From Legionella sp. km772 (GTDB lineage: Bacteria > Pseudomonadota > Gammaproteobacteria > Legionellales > Legionellaceae), in the NCBI RefSeq assembly GCF_003989735.1, contig NZ_RZGQ01000006.1, forward strand, positions 1 through 46,351: a DNA stretch of 46,351 nt. Direction: 5' to 3'. Below the pieces are notes generated by a model, which saw only the letters and a list, made by a program, of their open reading frames with translations, was not told where the DNA came from and did no database searches. The position numbers were made by a program, and so were the translations under genes. This document shows positions 8,609 through 17,857 of the stretch, in pieces. Within the stretch, counting starts at the first letter, position 1. Every line of letters begins with the position of its first letter.

Positions 8609-9821
8609 TGTTTTAGCACGTTTAAATAATTTAGAGACCATCCGCTCACGCGCTCATCAACTCTTAGCTTTAGCAAAAGAAGATAAATTGAATTATTTTT
8701 CTTTACACCAAGAAAAGATGGCCCCTACTGCGTCGTTCATCATGGACGTTATTACTAAAAACTATCCTACTCTTGATATTCCTTATCATAGTAGGTGGCG
8801 TCATTTTGAAGTAGGTGGCCTAGATCGCATCAGCAAAATGATGGCCACGCTCAGCCATCTTCCCGCCAAAGATCAGGGAAAAATCTTATATGAACTAGTC
8901 ATTATTAGCGTCTTTCTTGATGCGGGTGCAGGTGCACGGTGGCGATATTGGGAGGAAGAAAGTCAACAATATTACACTCGCTCTGAAGGCTTGGCCTTAG
9001 CCAGCTTAAAGTTATATCAAAGCGGCATGCTAAGCTCAATGGCGAATGAACCCTTCCGAGTGGATGCCCAAAAGCTAATAGAATTTACTGAAACTGACTT
9101 AAGCAAAGCCTTTCAAGTGACTCAAGATAATCCTTTGGAAGGCTTGAAGGGGCGAGTTGCGTTATTAAATCATTTAGGAAGAATTGTAAAAACCCAACAA
9201 GCCTGTTTTGGTGAACAAGGCCGTTTAGGGGATTTTTATAGCTACGTGCTTTCTTTAGCGAAAGAGCATAGTTTATCGGCTATAAACTTATTTGAGGCAG
9301 TTTTAAAAGCATTTAACCGTATTTGGCCTCAACGTTTAAGCTATGAGGGTACCTCCTTAGGGGATGTATGGATTCATAGTGCCTTAAAAACGGAGCAAGC
9401 AGGTTCTGAATTTATGCCTTTCCATAAATTATCACAATGGCTAAGTTATTCCTTAATTGAACCTTTAGAACAGACCGGTATTCAAGTGCAGGATATTGAT
9501 AAGCTCACCGGGTTGCCGGAATACCGCAATGGCGGACTTTTGATTGATACAGGTTTATTATCTTTAAAAGATGAGGCGATGCTGACACAAGCTCATGAAC
9601 CGAGTTCTGAGTTAATTGTGGAATGGCGGGCATTAACGGTCGCCCTCCTCGATGAATTAGCCCAGTTAATTCGTCAACAACTCCATAAAGACGCCCTAAG
9701 TCTTCCGCTTGCAAAAATTCTGCAAGGGGGGACCTGGGAAGCTGGCCGACAGATCGCAAAGCAAAAAAGAGAGGGTGGTACACCTCCGCTGCAAATTATC
9801 AGTGATGGCACTGTGTTTTAA
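8601..9821 (+). CDS. DUF1688 / URC4 family protein (uracil catabolism)
   Basis: A 406-residue soluble protein of the DUF1688 family. Recognisable segments include [13 protein letters not shown] (~55-67), [15 protein letters not shown] (~108-122) and [12 protein letters not shown] (~302-313). The family is URC4 of the URC pathway; its exact reaction is not established to my knowledge. The start at 8601 is chosen over an in-frame ATG at 8568 because it follows AAGGGG (8585-8590) and begins like homologues; it overlaps URC1 by 8 bases, indicating coupling. The stop at 9819-9821 is 13 bases before upp. The conserved RxRYW/aromatic cluster is a candidate active site. Confidence 0.9.
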   Translation: MNNVLARLNNLETIRSRAHQLLALAKEDKLNYFSLHQEKMAPTASFIMDVITKNYPTLDIPYHSRWRHFEVGGLDRISKMMATLSHLPAKDQGKILYELVIISVFLDAGAGARWRYWEEESQQYYTRSEGLALASLKLYQSGMLSSMANEPFRVDAQKLIEFTETDLSKAFQVTQDNPLEGLKGRVALLNHLGRIVKTQQACFGEQGRLGDFYSYVLSLAKEHSLSAINLFEAVLKAFNRIWPQRLSYEGTSLGDVWIHSALKTEQAGSEFMPFHKLSQWLSYSLIEPLEQTGIQVQDIDKLTGLPEYRNGGLLIDTGLLSLKDEAMLTQAHEPSSELIVEWRALTVALLDELAQLIRQQLHKDALSLPLAKILQGGTWEAGRQIAKQKREGGTPPLQIISDGTVF

Positions 9822-9834
9822 CAAGGACTTAAAT

Positions 9835-10479
9835 ATGGAACAGAAACAAGTTGAAGTAATCACTCACCCTTTATTGCAACATAAACTGACGATTATGCGC
9901 AAACATGATACGAGCACTGTTAAATTTCGTACCTTAATGAACGAAATAAGCATGCTTTTGGCCTATGAAGTTACGCGCGATCTAGAGATAGAGTACGAAG
10001 AAATTCAAACCCCTCTAGCCACTATGCGCTCCCCTGTTTTAAAGGGAAAAAAATTAGTTTTTGTTTCAATCTTAAGAGCAGGAAATGGGCTTGTTGAAGG
10101 CATGTTGCAATTGGTTCCTAGCGCCCGCATCGGCCATATTGGTTTATATCGCGATCCCAAGACGCTAGAAGCTATCGAATATTATTTTAAATTACCAGAA
10201 CATACTCATGATCGGGATGTCATCGTAGTTGATCCTATGCTTGCAACAGGAAATTCTGCCATTGCAGCGGTGCACGAAATAAAGGCATTTAATCCTAAAT
10301 CGATTAAGTTTCTTTGTCTTTTAGCTGCGCCAGAAGGAATTGCCGCTTTTCATCAGGAGCACCCTGATGTGCCTATATTTACAGCGGCCATTGATGAAGC
10401 CCTTGATAGTCATGGCTATGTAATACCCGGTTTAGGTGATGCAGGCGATAGGCTCTATGGCACCAAATTAGAGAATTAA
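9835..10479 (+). CDS. upp: Uracil phosphoribosyltransferase
   Basis: A 214-residue cytoplasmic enzyme making UMP from uracil and PRPP. The PRPP-binding loop [12 protein letters not shown] and the C-terminal uracil-binding segment [14 protein letters not shown] are both present, and the length is standard (E. coli 208). The longer frame opening at 9709 inside the URC4 gene is not the start: ATG 9835 has AAGGA at 9823-9827 with a 7-base spacer and matches family N-termini ([16 protein letters not shown]). It is the third gene of the URC operon. Position and function fit URC6, which converts uracil to UMP before ring opening. It could double as the ordinary salvage enzyme. Confidence 0.96.
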   Translation: MEQKQVEVITHPLLQHKLTIMRKHDTSTVKFRTLMNEISMLLAYEVTRDLEIEYEEIQTPLATMRSPVLKGKKLVFVSILRAGNGLVEGMLQLVPSARIGHIGLYRDPKTLEAIEYYFKLPEHTHDRDVIVVDPMLATGNSAIAAVHEIKAFNPKSIKFLCLLAAPEGIAAFHQEHPDVPIFTAAIDEALDSHGYVIPGLGDAGDRLYGTKLEN

Positions 10480-10485
10480 TAAGAT

Positions 10486-10508
10486 AGGTCGCGCCTTTGG
10501 CTCGACCT
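10486..10508. terminator. Hairpin between convergent upp and dctA
   Basis: AGGTCG...CGACCT arms with an inner GCC/GGC pair, one mismatch and a TTT loop sit in the 42-base gap between convergent upp and dctA. The T-run expected of an intrinsic terminator is weak on both strands, so it may be a modest bidirectional terminator. Confidence 0.4.
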
Positions 10509-10521
10509 TACTTACCCCTTC

Positions 10522-11811
10522 TTAAGACTCCACTAAACTCGATGTTTTCGACGCAAATTTTTCGCCATTAAGTTCTTTTTGTATACGCTCATAGTCCAAA
10601 GATTTTTGCCATGCAGAAATGAGAATCGTTGCAATCGCGTTACCAATCATATTAATAATCGCCCTTCCTTCATTCATGAATTTATCGATACCCAAGACCA
10701 ACACCACACCAGCAACCGGGATATAACCAATGGTTGCTAAAGAGCTTGCTAAGACGATAAAACCGCTACCAGAAACACCCGCAGCCCCCTTAGAACTAAT
10801 AATCATTACTCCTAAAAGAAATAATTCATGCCAAATAGTAAGAGGCGTGTTTGTAGCCTGAGCAATAAATAAAGCAGCCATAGTTAGATAAATAGCTGTC
10901 CCCGCTAAATTGAAAGAATATCCTAGGGGCAAAACTAAGCCAACTACTGATTTCTCACAACCTAATTGTTCTAACTTTTCCATCAGTAAGGGTAAAACTG
11001 TTTCAGAGGAGGCAGTACCCCACACAATAATTAACTCTTCTTTTAAATAACGCAGTAAATGAATAATATTAATTTGACAATAGCCATATAAAATAGAGCC
11101 TAAGATAAGCACGATAAATGCAATACAAGTTAAGTAATAACATAGTAACAAACCCATTAAGCTAAATAAGGGCGCTATTCCAAATTTACCGACACTAAAG
11201 GCCATAGCGGCAAAAGTTGCCACGGGAGCCAAATACATCACCAAATGAATTATTTTAAAAAAGACCGTAGCTAATTTTTGCATCCCATCTACAATAGGTT
11301 TGTTGGTGGGACCTAAGAGAATTAAACCAATTGCGAATAGAATAGAAACAAAAATGACTTGCAGCATATCGCCATCCACAAAAGCACTGATGAAGGTATG
11401 AGGAATCATATTAAGAAACAAATCAGCAACATTACTAATCGGAGCAGCCTTACCTAAATAGGTGCTAGCGACTTCCATGTTCAACGAGCCGGGATTAATA
11501 TTTAGCCCCATCCCAGGTTTAAAATAATCAGCAGCAAGCAAGCCAATGATTAAAGCAAAGGTAGTAGTGATCATGAAAAAGACTAGTGCACTGCCCGCCA
11601 ATTTGCTGATCTGGCGCATGTCATTCATCGCCGCAATCCCAGAAACTAAGGTGAGAAAAATGATGGGGGCAATAAGCATTTTTATTATTTTAATAAAAAT
11701 ATCGGATAAAATTTTAAATTGAACCGCTAATTCAGGATAGACATAGCCCACTAAAATACCAAGAAATAAACCGATAAACACTTGCACATATAGTTTTTTT
11801 AAAAAACTCAT
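10522..11811 (-). CDS. dctA: DctA-type dicarboxylate:cation symporter
   Basis: A 429-residue inner-membrane symporter (DAACS family), equal in length to E. coli DctA (428). It shows the re-entrant loop signature SSKGAAGVSGSGFIVLAS (~325-342) and the C-terminal substrate/cation motif GIDKFMNEGRAIINMIGN, both close to DctA rather than GltP. It probably imports C4-dicarboxylates with protons or sodium. GGAGAG lies about 5 bases before the ATG. It is convergent with upp and separated from it by a small hairpin. Substrate choice within the family (succinate/fumarate/malate versus aspartate/glutamate) is inferred from motif similarity only. Confidence 0.85.
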   Translation of the reverse strand: MSFLKKLYVQVFIGLFLGILVGYVYPELAVQFKILSDIFIKIIKMLIAPIIFLTLVSGIAAMNDMRQISKLAGSALVFFMITTTFALIIGLLAADYFKPGMGLNINPGSLNMEVASTYLGKAAPISNVADLFLNMIPHTFISAFVDGDMLQVIFVSILFAIGLILLGPTNKPIVDGMQKLATVFFKIIHLVMYLAPVATFAAMAFSVGKFGIAPLFSLMGLLLCYYLTCIAFIVLILGSILYGYCQINIIHLLRYLKEELIIVWGTASSETVLPLLMEKLEQLGCEKSVVGLVLPLGYSFNLAGTAIYLTMAALFIAQATNTPLTIWHELFLLGVMIISSKGAAGVSGSGFIVLASSLATIGYIPVAGVVLVLGIDKFMNEGRAIINMIGNAIATILISAWQKSLDYERIQKELNGEKFASKTSSLVES

Positions 11812-12070
11812 TACACTCTCCGAGCATTAGCAGTCAGGGGTAAACGTTTAGATTTAAGGTATAGAATGCCACACTAAAGAATTTAGTTTCACATAACTAA
11901 GGCGGCCATACCAAAAAACGCGCAATTTGCCTATTCAAACTGCTATAATTAACTGGGTGATTCTACGATGTGTTTTATATTTTAGCGAGAACTTTTATTT
12001 CATTTGCTCTATTTTAAGATTATGTTAGTGTATCGCTTGCCTTATTAATCTCGGATGGGTTAAAAATAAT

Positions 12071-12721
12071 ATGAGCTTGTTCTCTTCTTTCATTGATTAC
12101 ATTTTACATATAGATGTCTATCTAAACACTTTTGTAAGCAGTTATGGGTTCTGGACTTATTTGCTATTATTTCTAATTATTTTTTGCGAGACTGGTTTGA
12201 TTATTACTCCCTTTCTACCAGGAGATTCGCTCTTATTTGCCGCAGGAAGCATTGCCGCCCAACCGGGGAATTCATTGAATAGTATTTATTTATTCCTACT
12301 TCTAAGTCTAGCCTCCATTTTGGGAAATCAGATCAATTTTATGGTCGGTAGGCTGGTTGGTCCTCGCGTATTTACGGCTAAAGATTCTTGGTTATTAAAT
12401 AAAAAACATCTAGACCATGCTCATCAATTTTATAAGCAACACGGTGGAAAAACACTGATTTTCGCACGTTTTCTTCCTATTATCCGTACCTTCGCACCCT
12501 TTATTGCTGGCATAGCAAAAATGCATCTGGTTCGCTTTTTCTTATATAATTGTTCTAGCGCTATTTTATGGATAGGAAGTTTGCTTGGTTTGGGTTATTT
12601 CTTAGGTTCTCTACCTTTTGTTAAAGAACATTTTACCGTGGTAATCTATGGAATAATCGGCGTTTCTCTGCTTCCTGCTGTCTTAGCTTATTTGGGTAAA
12701 AGAAGCCACCATCCGGCTTAA
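12071..12721 (+). CDS. DedA family membrane protein
   Basis: A 216-residue polytopic membrane protein. The DedA landmarks are ETGLIITPFLPGDSLLFAAG (~40-59) and FARFLPIIRTFAPFIAG (~133-149), the latter carrying the conserved arginines of the family. DedA proteins are flippase-like and are linked to undecaprenyl-phosphate or lipid recycling and to envelope stress and cation or antibiotic tolerance. A GGATGGG sequence lies upstream of the ATG, and a TATAAT sits at 11944-11949, giving a possible long leader. The gene is convergent with the amidotransferase gene 41 bases downstream. The particular lipid substrate cannot be told from sequence. Confidence 0.92.
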   Translation: MSLFSSFIDYILHIDVYLNTFVSSYGFWTYLLLFLIIFCETGLIITPFLPGDSLLFAAGSIAAQPGNSLNSIYLFLLLSLASILGNQINFMVGRLVGPRVFTAKDSWLLNKKHLDHAHQFYKQHGGKTLIFARFLPIIRTFAPFIAGIAKMHLVRFFLYNCSSAILWIGSLLGLGYFLGSLPFVKEHFTVVIYGIIGVSLLPAVLAYLGKRSHHPA

Positions 12722-12762
12722 GTAGAGCAGCGAAGCAGGCGGAGTACTGTGTATGAAACCCT

Positions 12763-13464
12763 TTAGTGTTCCTGAAGAAAATTAACAATCCATTGGGCAA
12801 TTAAAGCATCATCTTCCGGCAATTTTAAGGATTCAAGGCCTCGTTGGAATAACTCTTCACCCAGTATTGATTTACGGTAGTCCATTAACGCTTGCGAATA
12901 GGCTTTGGTAAATTCCGGATGCCCTTGGACGGTAAGGACATGTGAACCAATTTGGGTCATATAATAAGGACAAAACTCACTGCTGGCTAAAATTTCCGCT
13001 TCTTTAGGCAACTCTAACACCTGATCTTGATGACTCACTAATAAATTAAATTTATTTTGGTTAGGCTGCATCCAGTTTTTGAATTGATTAATTTTATTTT
13101 GCGACATTCCCACCCCCCAACCATGGGGCCACTTAACGACTTTGCCGCCTAGGGCTTTAGCAATAAGTTGATGCCCAAAACATATACCAATGAGTTTTAT
13201 ATGAGCCTGATATAAACTACGAACAAAGTCTTCAAGCTCGCCTATCCAGGGAAAATTATCATTAACGCTATGACGGCTACCCGTAATTAAATAAGCATCT
13301 GCTGCATGAATATCCTTAGGCAATTCGCCGTGTTCTGCATCAAAAACAGTAAAGCAAATGGAGGGATAAATCGGTTTCAAAAGTGTAGCAAATCGCTCTG
13401 AATGTTGGCCATGAGAGGCAAATTCTTCTCTTACTGTATCACACTGTAAAATACCTAAATTCAT
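12763..13464 (-). CDS. Class I glutamine amidotransferase-like hydrolase
   Basis: A 233-residue cytoplasmic protein with the full class I GATase triad: C95 in GICFGHQ, and H182 and E184 in VQGHPEF. It has no synthase domain, so it is a stand-alone hydrolase of the GMP-synthase-amidotransferase-like group, known to act on gamma-glutamyl amides. It is the last gene of a minus-strand set, 32 bases downstream of the iron alcohol dehydrogenase. With a glutamine-synthetase-like ligase, an ALDH and an ADH upstream, the simplest role is removal of the gamma-glutamyl group from an oxidised intermediate, returning glutamate. Analogous to PuuD in logic, but PuuD is a different sequence subgroup. Confidence 0.85.
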   Translation of the reverse strand: MNLGILQCDTVREEFASHGQHSERFATLLKPIYPSICFTVFDAEHGELPKDIHAADAYLITGSRHSVNDNFPWIGELEDFVRSLYQAHIKLIGICFGHQLIAKALGGKVVKWPHGWGVGMSQNKINQFKNWMQPNQNKFNLLVSHQDQVLELPKEAEILASSEFCPYYMTQIGSHVLTVQGHPEFTKAYSQALMDYRKSILGEELFQRGLESLKLPEDDALIAQWIVNFLQEH

Positions 13465-13496
13465 CTTACCCCCTATTGCTTATTTAAGAGCAAGTA

Positions 13497-14681
13497 CTAG
13501 CGCGGGTATTGGGAATCTCCAATAGCCGCAATTAAAATATTTTTATATTCTTCTTGCGTAAATAAAATAGGATTAGAACCCGAAGCAGCATCTTCTGTTG
13601 CCATTTTTGCAATCTTATCGACGTGTTCCTGATTAATCCCTATATGAGCTAAGCAAGATTCGATCCCTAATTCCATTCTTAATTGTAAAATCCAATCCAT
13701 AAAACCATCGAAACCATTAGAAATAGTTAAATAAGTTGCCAGTCGAATAATTTTCTCTTCAATTGCCGCACGATTAGCCAACAACACATAAGGCATTAAA
13801 ATAGCATTAAGACGTCCATGGTGAGCATCATACAAGGCCCCCAAAGGATGAGCGAGAGCATGCATCGCTCCTAAACCACGTTGAAACGCTGTGGCCCCCA
13901 TGCCGGAAGCGACGAGCATATGTGTACGTGCCTCTATATTAGCTCCGTCATTATAGGCAGCAATTAAATTTTCTTTAATTAAGCGGATTCCCTCTAAAGC
14001 AATAGCTTCTGCCATCGGATGATAAGCAGGCGCGCAATAAGCTTCAAGACAGTGGGATAAGGCATCCATTCCCGTTGCCGCCGTGAGTTTAGGAGGCAAA
14101 CTACAAGTTAATTCAGGATCTAGAATAACTAGTTTAGGTAACATGTTCGGATGAAAAATAATTTTTTTAACTTGTTGCGCTGTATCAGTAATTACTGCTG
14201 CACGTCCAACCTCTGAACCAGTACCTGCAGTGGTAGGAATAGCAATCACAGGAGCCATTGTCTCCACCCGGACTTTCTGCCAATTGCTGCCAATATCTTC
14301 AAACTCCCAAAGCGGCAGCTCTTGTCCAACCATTAGGGCAACTGTTTTGGCAACGTCTAAACTAGAACCTCCGCCACAAGCAATAACACCATCATGAAGA
14401 CCAAGCTGATATGCGTGTACCCCCTCTAAAACGTTTCGCTCGGTAGGATTGGCTTGGATTTGGGAGAAGATACCCACTTGTAATTCGGCCTGCTGGCATA
14501 GGTGCACTAAGCGACCTATTAATAAAGAACCGGCTAAGCCGGGATCAGTAATAATTAACGGCGCTTTAATACCCAATTCGTGACAAAGGTCTGACAATTC
14601 ATTGACGCGCCCCGCACCCACCCGTATTCGAGTAGGATAATTCCAATTGGTAGTTAGAGTAGTTTTATTCATATCACCCAT
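13497..14681 (-). CDS. Iron-containing alcohol dehydrogenase
   Basis: A 394-residue enzyme of the Fe-ADH (group III) family. It has the NAD(P)-binding GGGSSLDVAK motif (~98-107), the PTTAGTGSE motif (~150-158), and the metal-binding histidine series in GAMHALAHPLGALYDAHHG. Members oxidise primary alcohols or reduce aldehydes. In this cluster it would oxidise the hydroxyl group of a gamma-glutamylated amino alcohol to the aldehyde used by the neighbouring ALDH. An alternative ATG three codons in (14672) has a slightly better-placed G-rich site and cannot be excluded. A 168-base gap separates it from the ALDH gene upstream, so it may have its own promoter. Confidence 0.9.
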   Translation of the reverse strand: MGDMNKTTLTTNWNYPTRIRVGAGRVNELSDLCHELGIKAPLIITDPGLAGSLLIGRLVHLCQQAELQVGIFSQIQANPTERNVLEGVHAYQLGLHDGVIACGGGSSLDVAKTVALMVGQELPLWEFEDIGSNWQKVRVETMAPVIAIPTTAGTGSEVGRAAVITDTAQQVKKIIFHPNMLPKLVILDPELTCSLPPKLTAATGMDALSHCLEAYCAPAYHPMAEAIALEGIRLIKENLIAAYNDGANIEARTHMLVASGMGATAFQRGLGAMHALAHPLGALYDAHHGRLNAILMPYVLLANRAAIEEKIIRLATYLTISNGFDGFMDWILQLRMELGIESCLAHIGINQEHVDKIAKMATEDAASGSNPILFTQEEYKNILIAAIGDSQYPR

Positions 14682-14783
14682 CCATATACTAGTGTTAGTT
14701 CAAAATTAGAGAATAAGCAAATAAGCCGCTAAGACGTTTATTCAGGATAAATCCCAGCTATTGTAAGGTTGACCATTCCTCAA

Positions 14784-14848
14784 TGCCAAGTTTAGGCTGG
14801 TGCTTGCCCGTATTCGGTCGAGCAATCCCTAGGATGATTAGCTTGGCA
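14784..14848. repeat. Inverted repeat between the ALDH and Fe-ADH genes
   Basis: TGCCAAG at 14784-14790 and CTTGGCA at 14842-14848 form a 7-bp inverted repeat spaced by 51 bases, inside the only sizeable gap (168 bases) of the cluster. It could be a two-site operator or a long RNA stem between the two genes. No T-run follows, so it is not a typical terminator. Confidence 0.3.
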
Positions 14849-14849
14849 C

Positions 14850-16241
14850 TCAATCATCCATTTTTATATGGAAGGACTTAGGGCGAGTCAAATAATCATA
14901 CCCTAAGGTTGATAAACTACAGCCACGACCTGATTTCTTTATACCCGTCCATGCTAAGGCAGGATCCAAATAATCACAACGATTAATAAAAAACGTGCCG
15001 GTATTCAATCGCTCACCGATTGCGACCCCAGCGGCAAGGTCCTTAGTAAATACTGCCGCAGTTAAACCATAGTCACTATCATTCATTAACTCTATTGCTT
15101 CCTCATCATTGGCAACAGGCATAATACCGACTACGGGGCCAAAAGATTCTTCCCACATGATCCGCATGTTATGGTTCACTTGGGTTAATACTTGTGGGGC
15201 TAAATAAGGGCTCCCTGGTTTATCCATGGGAAAGTCATGCGGATTTATATGTGCCCTTGCCCCCATTTCTACTGCTTCTTTGATTTGTTCGCGCACAAAA
15301 TCAGCAGCTGAGGCACGTACCATTGGACCTAAAGTAGTGTTAGGATCGTCTGAACGCCCTAATTGATATTGTTTTACTAAATCGACTGCTTTCCGAATGA
15401 ATGCATCATAAATCGAGACATGAACATAAATACGCTCAATGCCACAACAGGATTGGCCAGAATTAAAAAAAGCCCCATCAATAGCAAGGGCAACCGCCTC
15501 ATCTAAATTAGCATCAGCCCTAATATAGGCAGGATCTTTACCGCCTAGCTCAAGTCCAATAGGAATAAAACGTCCCGCTGCTGACTGTTCAATTTCAACA
15601 CCCGCGGTTACAGAACCGGTAAAGCATACAGCATCCACCGAAGAAGACTGGATACAACATTTAGTTTGCTCATGAGTTAGATGTAAATACTGAAATACCC
15701 CCGCCGGCAGATCCGCCGCCTTGAATGCTTCGGCAAAACGTTCAGCTACTAAAGGCGTTTGTGCTGAGTGTTTCAAGAGGACGCAATTCCCGGCCATAAT
15801 CGCAGGTATAATGGTATTTACCGCGGTTAGATAGGGGTAGTTCCACGGCGCAATGACAAAAACTAAACCCAGTGGCTCACGTTTTATATAACGAGTAAAG
15901 CGTAATTTCTCAGGAAGATGCACGTCTGCTAAAGAATCTCGCGCCTGCTCAATCATATAACGAGCCCGCTCTTCAAGCCCTCTTAGTTCATTTTTTGCAT
16001 ACCGAATTGGACGTCCCATTTGCCAGCTTAATTCTTCACCTAAAATGTCTTTATGAGCGACTAAAAAATCCACAGCAGCCTGACAAGCTTTTTCCCGGGT
16101 AGTTAGGGAAGATAATTTCCACCGCTCTTGAGCTTGTTTTGCTTTGCTCACCGCCAGTTCAATCTTGTCAGGCTTAGCGTAGCTCCGTTCTACATATAAA
16201 GAATTATCAATAGGAGAATAGGTTTTTAAGGTTGGCATCAT
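14850..16241 (-). CDS. NAD(P)-dependent aldehyde dehydrogenase
   Basis: A 463-residue aldehyde dehydrogenase superfamily protein. The catalytic glutamate is in LELGGKDPAY and the nucleophilic cysteine in FFNSGQSCCGIERIYV; the substrate/NAD segment FVIAPWNYPY is near residue 125, and the C-terminal EESFGPVVGIMP is present. It would oxidise an aldehyde to a carboxylate. It sits 14 bases downstream of the glutamine-synthetase-like gene, so the two are surely cotranscribed. Context favours an amide-bearing (gamma-glutamyl) aldehyde substrate, as with PuuC. On sequence alone it could equally be a succinate-semialdehyde-type enzyme. Confidence 0.92.
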   Translation of the reverse strand: MMPTLKTYSPIDNSLYVERSYAKPDKIELAVSKAKQAQERWKLSSLTTREKACQAAVDFLVAHKDILGEELSWQMGRPIRYAKNELRGLEERARYMIEQARDSLADVHLPEKLRFTRYIKREPLGLVFVIAPWNYPYLTAVNTIIPAIMAGNCVLLKHSAQTPLVAERFAEAFKAADLPAGVFQYLHLTHEQTKCCIQSSSVDAVCFTGSVTAGVEIEQSAAGRFIPIGLELGGKDPAYIRADANLDEAVALAIDGAFFNSGQSCCGIERIYVHVSIYDAFIRKAVDLVKQYQLGRSDDPNTTLGPMVRASAADFVREQIKEAVEMGARAHINPHDFPMDKPGSPYLAPQVLTQVNHNMRIMWEESFGPVVGIMPVANDEEAIELMNDSDYGLTAAVFTKDLAAGVAIGERLNTGTFFINRCDYLDPALAWTGIKKSGRGCSLSTLGYDYLTRPKSFHIKMDD

Positions 16242-16255
16242 GCTAAATCCCTTAT

Positions 16256-17626
16256 TTAAATGATTTCAAAATAGCGATCGAGTTCCCAATCAGTAATATG
16301 CTTTCTAAATTCCCGCTCTTCCCATTCACGCGTGGCGGCGAAATGATTAACGAAATCCGCGCCAAATAGCTCATGCGCCGCTTTAGAGCTGCGTAAATTT
16401 TGGGCTGCATCCCATAAAGTGCTCGGTAAGTGCAATTCCTTAGGATGCTCTTGAGTATAAGAATTGCCTCTAACTTCAGCTTCCGGTTCTAATTGCTGTT
16501 CTATGCCGTATAATCCTGAGCCAATGGCTGCGGCTAACGCAAGATAGGGATTAGCATCAGCAGAACCTAAACGATATTCAATGCGTTGACTTTTTTCAGT
16601 TCCAGGGATAAGCCTTAAGGCAGTAGTTCGATTTTCAACCCCCCAAGTGGCAACTGTAGGCGCCCACGCCCCGGGGATAAGTCGGGTATAACTATTAATG
16701 GTCGGGGAAAACAGAGCTAAAAACTCTGGCATTAAACGCTGCTGCCCGGCTAAAAAATGCCGCTGAATTGCGCTCATATTATGGGGTTGACCCGCTTCAT
16801 AAAAGGCTGAACGGCCGTTTTCTTTGTGCCGCAGTGATAAGTGGATATGCCCACTTTGACCGGGGTAATTTAAAGACCACTTAGCCATAAAAGTGGCCAT
16901 TTTATTATTACGCTGGGCTAGTACCTTCATAAAGGTTTTAAATAAAGCCGCTTTATCCGCCGCAGCCTGGGCTTCATCGAAAAGGAGAGCGGCTTCTAAA
17001 ACTCCAGGGCCGGTTTCAGTATGCAAACCTTCAATAGGAAAATCCATCCGCTCGCCCATGGCTAAAATTTGGTGATATAATTCAGCGTGAACGGTATTAC
17101 GGATAATGGAATAACCAAAATTATCAGGAGTAAAGGTTTTAAGATTACGAAAGCCTTTTTCTCGCACGCTTTGCGGTGTTTCATCAAATACAAAAAATTC
17201 ATATTCTAAGGCTGCAAACACCTCAAAACCCAGCTGACCTGCTTTGTGGATGACACGATTTAATAAAGCACGAGGACAAATGGCTTCGGCCGCGCCTGAA
17301 AACTCGCCTAAAAACAATAAAGTATTTTCTAAATATAAATCGCGGCAACTTGCAGGGATAATTCTCACCTGCGCATCAGGGTAGCCCGTATGCCAGCCAG
17401 TGTATTGTGCATTATCATATAAGCGATCTTTTAAATCCCAACCGAGGATCACATCGCAAAAAGCAAAACCCTGCTCCAAAGCGCTAAAAAACTTTTCGCG
17501 CGCCATATATTTGCCAAGGAGCACCCCATCAATATCGAAAACCCCTACTTTCACATGAGTTAATTGTTTCTCTTCGATAATGCGTTTGGCATCCGCAATA
17601 GTTTTAACCTCTCTGGGATTTAACAT
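16256..17626 (-). CDS. Glutamine-synthetase-like gamma-glutamyl-amine ligase
   Basis: A 456-residue member of the glutamine synthetase superfamily. It has the metal-binding EYEFFVFDE (~140-148), the ATP/metal motif GQSGHIHLSL, the NSYTRLIPGAWAPT segment, the RTTALRLIPG region and RIEYRLGSADANPYL near the C-terminus. Compared with GlnA, the segment after the NSY-R-P-G motif reads AWAPTVATWGVENRT; such divergence is common in ligases that use amines other than ammonia (gamma-glutamylpolyamine, -ethanolamide or -isopropylamide synthetases). It leads the operon: AAGGA lies 7 bases before the ATG, and a promoter-like pair is just upstream. With ADH, ALDH and an amidase following, an amino-alcohol substrate is inferred. 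Confidence 0.85.
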   Translation of the reverse strand: MLNPREVKTIADAKRIIEEKQLTHVKVGVFDIDGVLLGKYMAREKFFSALEQGFAFCDVILGWDLKDRLYDNAQYTGWHTGYPDAQVRIIPASCRDLYLENTLLFLGEFSGAAEAICPRALLNRVIHKAGQLGFEVFAALEYEFFVFDETPQSVREKGFRNLKTFTPDNFGYSIIRNTVHAELYHQILAMGERMDFPIEGLHTETGPGVLEAALLFDEAQAAADKAALFKTFMKVLAQRNNKMATFMAKWSLNYPGQSGHIHLSLRHKENGRSAFYEAGQPHNMSAIQRHFLAGQQRLMPEFLALFSPTINSYTRLIPGAWAPTVATWGVENRTTALRLIPGTEKSQRIEYRLGSADANPYLALAAAIGSGLYGIEQQLEPEAEVRGNSYTQEHPKELHLPSTLWDAAQNLRSSKAAHELFGADFVNHFAATREWEEREFRKHITDWELDRYFEII

Positions 17627-17653
17627 AACATATCCTTATGTTGTAGAAAGACG

Positions 17654-17681
17654 AGTATAAAAGAAGAAGTGCAAGAATCAA
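17654..17681 (-). promoter_or_regulatory. Candidate promoter of the gamma-glutamyl-ligase operon
   Basis: On the minus strand, TTGATT (17676-17681) and TATACT (17654-17659) are separated by 16 bases. The predicted start, near 17647, leaves a ~20-base leader before the ATG at 17626. Confidence 0.5.
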
Positions 17682-17857
17682 AGAGCGAAATTAAACTTAG
17701 CCAAGGCCTAGGCCTGAAAAGTTCAGATTTAGCATATAAAGTAACTACTGTTGTTTTTAGCGGGCCGTAGCGAAGCACTCAAGACCGACTTTCAAGGCAG
17801 TTCAATGCGGATTGTCTTGCTAAGACAGAATCATTTTTTTGCGGAGGGTTTGAAAAT

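Noticed and set aside
9709-9834. 42-codon N-terminal extension of upp
   Set aside because: It lies inside the URC4 gene; the internal ATG at 9835 has a good ribosome-binding site and the family N-terminus.
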